Assembly: GCA_903875225.1 (NCBI GenBank)
Contig: CAIQVJ010000019.1
Location: forward strand, 102,217-166,216
From: an uncultured Pseudomonadota bacterium
GTDB lineage: Bacteria > Myxococcota_A > UBA796 > SXON01
Reading direction: 5' to 3'
Length of the DNA stretch: 64,000 bases
Within the stretch, counting starts at the first letter, position 1, and each line of letters opens with the position of its first letter. Below the pieces are notes generated by a model, which did no database searches, was not told where the DNA came from, and saw only the letters and a program-made list of their open reading frames with translations. The position numbers and the translations under genes are program-made. Shown here piece after piece: positions 58,879 to 64,000 of this stretch.

Positions 58879-58901
58879 CAAGCTTGACAAGCGGTCGCTT
58901 G
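58879..58901. promoter_or_regulatory. operator-like dyads upstream of DUF2505 gene
   Basis: CAAGCTTG (58879-58886) is followed by CAAGCG-GT-CGCTTG (58888-58901), both perfect dyads; TTGACA (58884-58889) overlaps both. The arms resemble TetR-type operators. No good -10 was found at 17 bp, so the promoter is unproven. Confidence 0.4.
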
Positions 58902-58933
58902 CGGGCTCCGCCCGAGGCGCGTAGCCTCACGCC

Positions 58934-59425
58934 ATGGAATTCCGTATTGCGCACCGCTTTCCGTGCAGCCCGCAAACGTACTGGGATGCCTCCCATGATC
59001 CCGAGTATGAACGCCGGTCTCGGGGTGACGACGTCGACACGGAGCTGATCGAGACCCGGGAGATCGGGTCCGTGACGTTCGAGAGGCGCCGCGTTTCCCC
59101 GCGTCGTCCGCTCCCCCCGCTGATGGCGAAGGCGATCGGCCGCGACCGGCTCTCCTATGTGCAAGAGGTCCATTTCGACAACAGCAAGCACTCGTCGGTG
59201 TGGAAGGTCCTCTCCGACGTGTTGCCGGACAAGGTCCGGTGCTCGGGCACATCGCGGGTGGTGGCCACCCCGGACGGTTGTGAGCGCGTGATCGAGGGGA
59301 AGATCGAGGTGGACGTCTTCATCGTGGGGGGGGCGATCGAAAAGCACATCCTCGAGCAGTTGCAGCGGGGCTATGACAACGCTGCGGCGATGCTCACCGC
59401 CATCCTTCCGCGCCGGACGACCTGA
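58934..59425 (+). CDS. DUF2505 / START-like domain protein
   Basis: 163 residues with the DUF2505 layout: N-terminal MEFRIAHRFPCSPQTYWDA, a helix, then strands (EIGSVTFERRRVSP, RLSYVQEVHFDNSKHSS) and a C-terminal helix (IEKHILEQLQRGYDNAAAML). The fold is START/Bet v 1-like, usually a hydrophobic-ligand pocket. No catalytic residues are known for the family. Its upstream region has the operator-like dyads. It shares one base with the next gene (TGATG at 59423-59427), so translation is coupled with the CAP-domain protein. Confidence 0.88.
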   Translation: MEFRIAHRFPCSPQTYWDASHDPEYERRSRGDDVDTELIETREIGSVTFERRRVSPRRPLPPLMAKAIGRDRLSYVQEVHFDNSKHSSVWKVLSDVLPDKVRCSGTSRVVATPDGCERVIEGKIEVDVFIVGGAIEKHILEQLQRGYDNAAAMLTAILPRRTT

Positions 59426-60378
59426 TGCTTCCGCTGTTCCTCACCGCGCTCGCCTTCGCCGGCACCTACGGCGTCCCCGTGGACGGATACCCCTCGGCGG
59501 ACGAGCGGTCGGTGGTCCTGTGGACGAACGCTGCGCGCGTGGATCCAGCCGGCTTCCCCGACGACTACAGCGCGGGCGGCTGCTCGACGGACGACTTCTC
59601 CGAGGACGAGCTCACGCCCAAGGCGCCGCTCTACGTCGACCTCGATCTCACCGAGGTCGCGCGGGTGCACTCTTCGGACATGGTCGACAACGGGTGCTTC
59701 CAGCACGAGAGCTGCGACGGCACCGACGCGTGGACCCGGATCGGGGAGTACTACACCGACGCCTCCACCGCGCTCGGCGAGAACATCGCTGCCGGCTACG
59801 GCACGGCGCGCACGACAGTGCTCAGCGGGTGGATGTGCTCCCACGAGGGCCATCGCGCCAACATCATGTCTGGCGACTTCAACGAGATGGGTGCGGGCGT
59901 GGACAGCGACACGATGACGCAGGACTTCGCTGGCGGTGAGCTCGTGGAGGGCGCGCCGCCGGTGCGCATGGCGGTGCTCGAAGACGGCACCTACTACGCG
60001 GACTGGGGCGACGACGCTGCGCCCGCGGTGCTCAGCATCGTGCGTGACGGCCGGTCCACGCCGATGGCCATGGAGTGGGGCGCGGAGGAGAACGGGATCT
60101 ACACGGTCTCCTCGGCCGCCCAGGACGACACAGCCTCCGATCACAGCTGGTATGTCTCCTGGCAGACGGCCGCCGGGGGAGCAGGGGCGTTTCCGGCGGT
60201 TGGTGCCTTCGACGACGCCGGCGGGTACACCGAGGACAGCGTGCAACCCGTGGGCGGCGACGACGTGGGCCTCAAGCTCGTGGGGTGCGCCACCGTCCGG
60301 AGCGGGGCGACCTGGGGGGTGCTCGGGTTGGCTGTGTGCATGGCCTGGACACGCCGGCGATCGACGCTCGGGGCGTGA
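59425..60378 (+). CDS. secreted CAP (SCP/PR1)-domain protein with MYXO-CTERM-like tail
   Basis: 317 residues. Signal peptide MLPLFLTALAFAGTYG. The CAP domain (residues about 25-165) shows the family motifs: VLWTNAARVDP, ARVHSSDMVDNGCFQHESC, GENIAAGYG, and HRANIMSGDFNEMGAG. Bacterial CAP proteins are of uncertain function, with some proposed as lipid binding or protease-like. A beta domain of about 110 residues follows, then a tail with GCATVRSGATWGVLGLAVCM and WTRRR, similar to MYXO-CTERM (Cys, hydrophobic, Arg). The gene is coupled to DUF2505 by a one-base overlap. Confidence 0.88.
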   Translation: MLPLFLTALAFAGTYGVPVDGYPSADERSVVLWTNAARVDPAGFPDDYSAGGCSTDDFSEDELTPKAPLYVDLDLTEVARVHSSDMVDNGCFQHESCDGTDAWTRIGEYYTDASTALGENIAAGYGTARTTVLSGWMCSHEGHRANIMSGDFNEMGAGVDSDTMTQDFAGGELVEGAPPVRMAVLEDGTYYADWGDDAAPAVLSIVRDGRSTPMAMEWGAEENGIYTVSSAAQDDTASDHSWYVSWQTAAGGAGAFPAVGAFDDAGGYTEDSVQPVGGDDVGLKLVGCATVRSGATWGVLGLAVCMAWTRRRSTLGA

Positions 60379-60434
60379 TCCGCGGGGGTGTGTTCCCGCT
60401 CCCCTGCCGCTCCGTTTCAGATTAATCCCCGCGC

Positions 60435-63400
60435 ATGCTCGCCCTCCTCCTGTATTCCGGCCTCTCCTACGCGGTTCTGCCGCTCCCCCTCTACCCGGAG
60501 TGCGGGACCGAGGATCGGGACGATCTGTGCCCGGACGACATGGCCGGCGAGTGGCAGATGCACAGCTGGATCCCCGCAGGCGCGCGCGGCACCGTGCGGT
60601 CGGAGGAGCTCACGATGGGCTCCGGCGACGGCGAGGACAAGGCGTTCCGGACCACCACGGGCCGCTGGGACGTCGTCCTCGCGGTGATCGACTCCGGCGT
60701 CGACTGGTCGGATGACGCGACCCAGAACAAGATCCTGGTCAACGTGGGGGAGCTCCCGCTGCCCGAGTTCGCGGATGGCACCGAGGCCCAGGACTACGAC
60801 CTGAACCTGGACGGGCTGGTGAACATCCAGGACTGGGCCGAGGATCCGCGGGTGAGCATCGAGGCCGGGCGGGACGAGGGCGACTGGCACCTGGACGCAT
60901 CGGATCTCATCTACACGTTCTCGGACGGCGTGGACGACGACAGCGACGGTTTTGTGGACAACATCGCCGGCTGGGACTTCTTCGCGGATGACAACGACCC
61001 GTACACCGAGTGGGACAACGACTCCGGCGAGCACGGCGGGGGCGTGATCTCCGAGATGGCCGCAGAAGGCGGCGACGGCATCGGCGACATCGGCGCCTGC
61101 CCGAACTGCGCGGTGTTGCCCATCCGCGATGGCGACAGTTTTGTGACTGACGGGGCGCGGGCCTCGCTGGCGATCGTGTACGCGGTGGATCACGGCGCAG
61201 CCGTCATCAACATGTCGCTGGGCGCGCTGTCGAGCCCCGGGCTGACCGCAGAGGCGATCCAGTACGCGCGCGACCGCAACATCAACCTCGTCGGCGTGAC
61301 GGGCGACGAGAACAGCTACCACTCGAACCTGCCCTCGTTGCGCGACGGCGTGCTCTACATCCACTCCGTGCGTCCGAAGGAGGACGACGAGCAGAACGGC
61401 GTGTACAGCTACCTGAACTTCCTGAACTGCAACAACTTCGGGCCGCGCGTGCAGCTCGTCGCCGGCTCCCCCGCCTGCGCCACCGGCTCTGCAGCCATCA
61501 CGTCCGGCATCCTCGGGTTGATGAAGTCCGAGGCCAGGGACATCGGGATCGACCTCACCGCCGACGAGGCGGACCAGATCCTGTTCCAGACGGCAGACGA
61601 CGTGTACCTCACCCCCGACGAGCTCGAGACCGCGGGCACCTACCCCTCCACCGCGGGTTGGGACACGTACTTCGGCTATGGACGGGTGAACGCCTGGAAG
61701 GCGGTCGAGATGGTCGCCAGCGGGAACATCCCGCCGGTCGCCAACATCACGTCGCCCAGATGGCTCGACTACGTGGATCCGAGTCGAGGCACCCTGGACA
61801 TCGAGGGTACGCTCGCCGCCGATCGATCCGCGTCGTTCGACTGGGCCCTGGAGGTCGGGTACGGCGAGAACCCGCAGACATGGACCCCGCTCGGCTCGGG
61901 CCACGCCACCGCGGCGATCGAAGGAAAGCTCGGCACCCTCGATCTCTCCACGGTTCCGGTCGCGGACGTGCCCGAGGCTGGGCAGGAGGAGGGGATCGTG
62001 GACCGCGTCACGCGCGTGATGGCCCCGATGGTGACCGTGCGCGCGAGGGTGACCGACGCGGAGGGCAGGCCCGCCGAATTCCGCAAGACCTTCGTGGTGC
62101 ACGAGGACTCGTCGCTCGTCGACGGGTTCCCGATCACCGCCGCCTCGTCGATCGAGTCCTCGCCCGTGCTCACGGACCTCGATGGGGACGGCATCGACGA
62201 GATCGTCGTCGCCGACACCGGCGGGCTCGTGCACGCGGTGGACGGCACCGGGCAGGAGCTTGCAGGCTGGCCCGTACAGACGGACGTGGACCCCCGCTGG
62301 CACGCCGGGCAGGCGGGGGCGGCTGAGCTGGACCCGCTGTACCAGGGCGCCATCGGCTCGGTCGCGGTAGGCGACATCGACGCAGACGGTACCGTCGAGA
62401 TCGTCGTCGGCACGGCCACGGGCTCGGTCTACGCCTGGGAGCCGGACGGCTCGCTGAAGAGCGGCTACCCGCTCCACATCGACGGGCGGGATCCCTCGGA
62501 GGTGACCCGCTACACCACCTGGGACAACGGCATCGCCTCCGCCATCGTGCTCGAGGATCTCGACGGCGACGGCAAGCTCGAGATCATCACCGCGGCGATG
62601 GATCAGAAGCTCTACGTGTGGGACTCCACCGGCGCGCCCTGGGGGCCCTATCCCATCGACGTGTGCTCCCCCGACCTCTGCGGGAACAGCGGGGTGCGGA
62701 TCATCGCCTCCCCGGCCGTCGCGGACGTGGACGGAGACGGGGACTTCGAGATCGGCATCGCGACCAACGAGGCCGCCAACAACGGGAACGACTCGGTCAG
62801 CTACCTCTTCGACGCCGACACGGGCACGCTGCTCGACGGCTGGCCGGTGTACGAGTCCGGTCTCGTCAACCAGGCGGCGCTGCTCCCGCTGGTCGGCGAG
62901 GGCCACCCGGGGTCGCTCTCGTTCGCCGACATCGACGGCGACGGGAACAGCGAGGTCGCGAGCCCCGTGATGCTCGGCCAGAGCCCGCTGTACACCTACT
63001 CGGGCGAGGTCTCCCGCGATCTCTCGTACGTGCGCACCGGATGGGGCGAGAACACCAACACGAACGAGCCGAGCTACGCGACGATGTCGGACAACCCGGC
63101 GTTTGGCGACATGGACGGCGACGGGGTTCCCGACTACCTGATCGGAGGCGACGGCGCCTTGTACTTCATCGCGCTCGCCGGCCGCACGGAGGCGGACTAC
63201 CAGCACGTGCTCGCCGCCTACAGCGGGGCGACCGGTGACATGTTGCCGGGCTTCCCGCGCCAGATCGAGGACGTGCAGTTCCTCTCTTCCCCCGCGGTGG
63301 CGGACATCTCGGGGGACGCCGCCCCCGAGGCGATCTTCGGGAGCGGTGGCTACCTGCTGCACGCCTGGGACAAGGACGGCGTGGAGCCGGAGGGCTGGCC

Positions 63401-63737
63401 CAAGTTCACGGGCCACTGGATCCTGGGCAGCCCGGCCGTCGGCGACATCGATGGGGACGGCTACCTCGAGGTGGTGGTGCCCAGCCGCGAGGGCTACCTC
63501 TACGCCTGGCACACCAACGGGCGCGCGGACCAGAAGGTGGAGTGGGGCTCCCTGCGTCACGACCCGCGCAACACCGGGAACTACGCGACGCCGGTCGAGG
63601 CGCAGGCCGGCCCGCCGGACGAGGACGTCGAGGACGGAGAAGGGTGCTGTGAGAAGAAGGACGGGTCCGCAGATGCGCTGCTTCTCTTGCTGCCCCTGGG
63701 ACTACTGGCGCGCCGCCGTCGTCGCTCTGCAAGATGA
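60435..63737 (+). CDS. subtilisin-like (S8) serine protease with FG-GAP repeats and MYXO-CTERM-like tail
   Basis: 1100 residues. A signal sequence (MLALLLYSGLSYAVLPL) and a prodomain-like stretch precede the S8 triad: Asp86 (LAVIDSGVDW), His200 (GEHGGGV), Ser352 (CATGSAAITSG), with oxyanion-site Asn293. The catalytic serine is in GSA rather than the usual GTSMA, and His in HGGGV rather than HGT. The second half is FG-GAP-type repeats (LTDLDGDGIDEIVVAD, VGDIDADGTVEIVVG, DLDGDGKLEIITAA, VADVDGDGDFEIGIA), a propeller. It ends GCCEKKDGSADALLLLLPLG and LLARRRRR, a MYXO-CTERM-like tail. So a surface-anchored protease; a role in predation or matrix turnover is inference. Confidence 0.92.
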   Translation: MLALLLYSGLSYAVLPLPLYPECGTEDRDDLCPDDMAGEWQMHSWIPAGARGTVRSEELTMGSGDGEDKAFRTTTGRWDVVLAVIDSGVDWSDDATQNKILVNVGELPLPEFADGTEAQDYDLNLDGLVNIQDWAEDPRVSIEAGRDEGDWHLDASDLIYTFSDGVDDDSDGFVDNIAGWDFFADDNDPYTEWDNDSGEHGGGVISEMAAEGGDGIGDIGACPNCAVLPIRDGDSFVTDGARASLAIVYAVDHGAAVINMSLGALSSPGLTAEAIQYARDRNINLVGVTGDENSYHSNLPSLRDGVLYIHSVRPKEDDEQNGVYSYLNFLNCNNFGPRVQLVAGSPACATGSAAITSGILGLMKSEARDIGIDLTADEADQILFQTADDVYLTPDELETAGTYPSTAGWDTYFGYGRVNAWKAVEMVASGNIPPVANITSPRWLDYVDPSRGTLDIEGTLAADRSASFDWALEVGYGENPQTWTPLGSGHATAAIEGKLGTLDLSTVPVADVPEAGQEEGIVDRVTRVMAPMVTVRARVTDAEGRPAEFRKTFVVHEDSSLVDGFPITAASSIESSPVLTDLDGDGIDEIVVADTGGLVHAVDGTGQELAGWPVQTDVDPRWHAGQAGAAELDPLYQGAIGSVAVGDIDADGTVEIVVGTATGSVYAWEPDGSLKSGYPLHIDGRDPSEVTRYTTWDNGIASAIVLEDLDGDGKLEIITAAMDQKLYVWDSTGAPWGPYPIDVCSPDLCGNSGVRIIASPAVADVDGDGDFEIGIATNEAANNGNDSVSYLFDADTGTLLDGWPVYESGLVNQAALLPLVGEGHPGSLSFADIDGDGNSEVASPVMLGQSPLYTYSGEVSRDLSYVRTGWGENTNTNEPSYATMSDNPAFGDMDGDGVPDYLIGGDGALYFIALAGRTEADYQHVLAAYSGATGDMLPGFPRQIEDVQFLSSPAVADISGDAAPEAIFGSGGYLLHAWDKDGVEPEGWPKFTGHWILGSPAVGDIDGDGYLEVVVPSREGYLYAWHTNGRADQKVEWGSLRHDPRNTGNYATPVEAQAGPPDEDVEDGEGCCEKKDGSADALLLLLPLGLLARRRRRSAR

Positions 63738-63758
63738 ACCCCTGACGTACCGAGCACC

Positions 63759-64000
63759 ATGCACATCATCGACCAATTGCGGGCCCGTGGCTTCGTCCAC
63801 CAGATCACCGACGAGGCCGCCCTGCGGGCCGCGATCGACGCTGGCCCCGTCACCGTCTACGTCGGAGCGGATCCGACCGCGAAGAGTCTGCACGCGGGGC
63901 ACCTGCTGCCGCTGCTCTGCCTGCGCTGGCTCGCGGAGGCCGGCCTCGACCCCATCGTGATCGTGGGCGGTGGAACCGCGCTCATCGGGGACCCGACCGG
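63759..64000 (+). CDS. tyrS: tyrosyl-tRNA synthetase, N-terminal part (runs off window edge)
   Basis: The first 80 residues from ATG 63759 read as the class I synthetase Tyr[38 protein letters not shown] (the HIGH-like HAGH) and [14 protein letters not shown]. The enzyme charges tRNA-Tyr with tyrosine using ATP. Only the first fifth of the gene is present, so the KMSKS part and the S4 domain cannot be checked. It starts 21 bp after the protease gene; whether it has a separate promoter is unclear. No T-box sequence fits. Confidence 0.93.
   Translation, partial: MHIIDQLRARGFVHQITDEAALRAAIDAGPVTVYVGADPTAKSLHAGHLLPLLCLRWLAEAGLDPIVIVGGGTALIGDPT

Noticed and set aside
60417..63560. A 1047-codon open frame antisense to the subtilase
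   Set aside because: Codon bias and the sense protein's catalytic and FG-GAP motifs leave no doubt that the plus strand is coding; the antisense product has no motif.
1..64000. tRNA, rRNA, prophage or insertion sequence
   Set aside because: No T-loop/acceptor pattern, no rRNA-like sequence, no transposase, integrase or phage structural protein was found on either strand.

Overview
The window is about 64 kb of GC-rich DNA (roughly 70% by eye), densely coded on both strands, with many GTG starts and 1-4 base gene overlaps (ATGA, GTGA, TGATG). It most likely comes from a member of the Myxococcota (old Deltaproteobacteria). The support is: three proteins with MYXO-CTERM-like tails (Cys motif, hydrophobic stretch, Arg cluster); many lipoproteins with Asp/Thr-rich linkers; MopE-type metal-binding repeats; FG-GAP proteins; and a MeaB/acyl-CoA gene pair. 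No rRNA, tRNA, CRISPR array, transposase or prophage gene was seen. The window opens inside one gene and closes inside tyrS.

Layout. 1-2564 (minus): end of an operon with a radical-SAM activase, two uncharacterised proteins and the start of a probable AAA+-like protein with a degenerate P-loop. It resembles the FtsH/AAA+ 'ternary' conflict-type systems known from comparative genomics. 2677-8299: lipoproteins around a plus-strand cluster of metallophosphoesterase, stand-alone CoaB-like protein, rhodanese and an aldehyde-dehydrogenase homologue lacking its catalytic Cys. 8321-9987: purE-purK. 10031-14308: envelope proteins, then meaB with an ECHDC1-like crotonase. 14313-18611: a coupled four-gene run of two unknown proteins, an ATP-dependent DNA-ligase-like protein and a secreted PHP-domain protein. 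18653-29517: class A PBP, a beta-propeller protein, tatB-tatC, a class II amidotransferase, polytopic membrane proteins and cobT. 29612-34588: coupled operon of PfkB kinase, eroded SIR2-like protein, FAH-family hydrolase, membrane protein and gamma-glutamyltransferase. 36460-40769: a parC-parE type topoisomerase pair.

40877-48561 is the most accessory-looking part. It has a seven-repeat RCC1-like lipoprotein, a large lipoprotein, a membrane protein with a possible effector-associated domain and SH3-like tail, and a TPR-like protein. It also holds three paralogous lipoproteins of an unrecognised Cys-rich family and a 357-bp gene-free stretch with two inverted arrays of 31-bp repeats. 48677-64000: glpK, a CoA-transferase pair, a Uma2 nuclease, a tiny lipoprotein, an M1 aminopeptidase with HEAT-like repeats, an FG-GAP lipoprotein, a nitrilase, a DUF2505 protein, a CAP-domain protein, a subtilase/FG-GAP protein and the start of tyrS.

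How the genes fit together: housekeeping operons (purEK, tatBC, parCE, scoAB, glpK, cobT, tyrS) alternate with a large investment in surface and secreted proteins. The best candidates for undescribed biology are the 1-2564 operon, the ligase trio, the PfkB/SIR2-like operon, the pseudo-ALDH, the EAD-like/SH3 membrane protein, the three-paralogue lipoprotein family and the inverted 31-bp repeat arrays.
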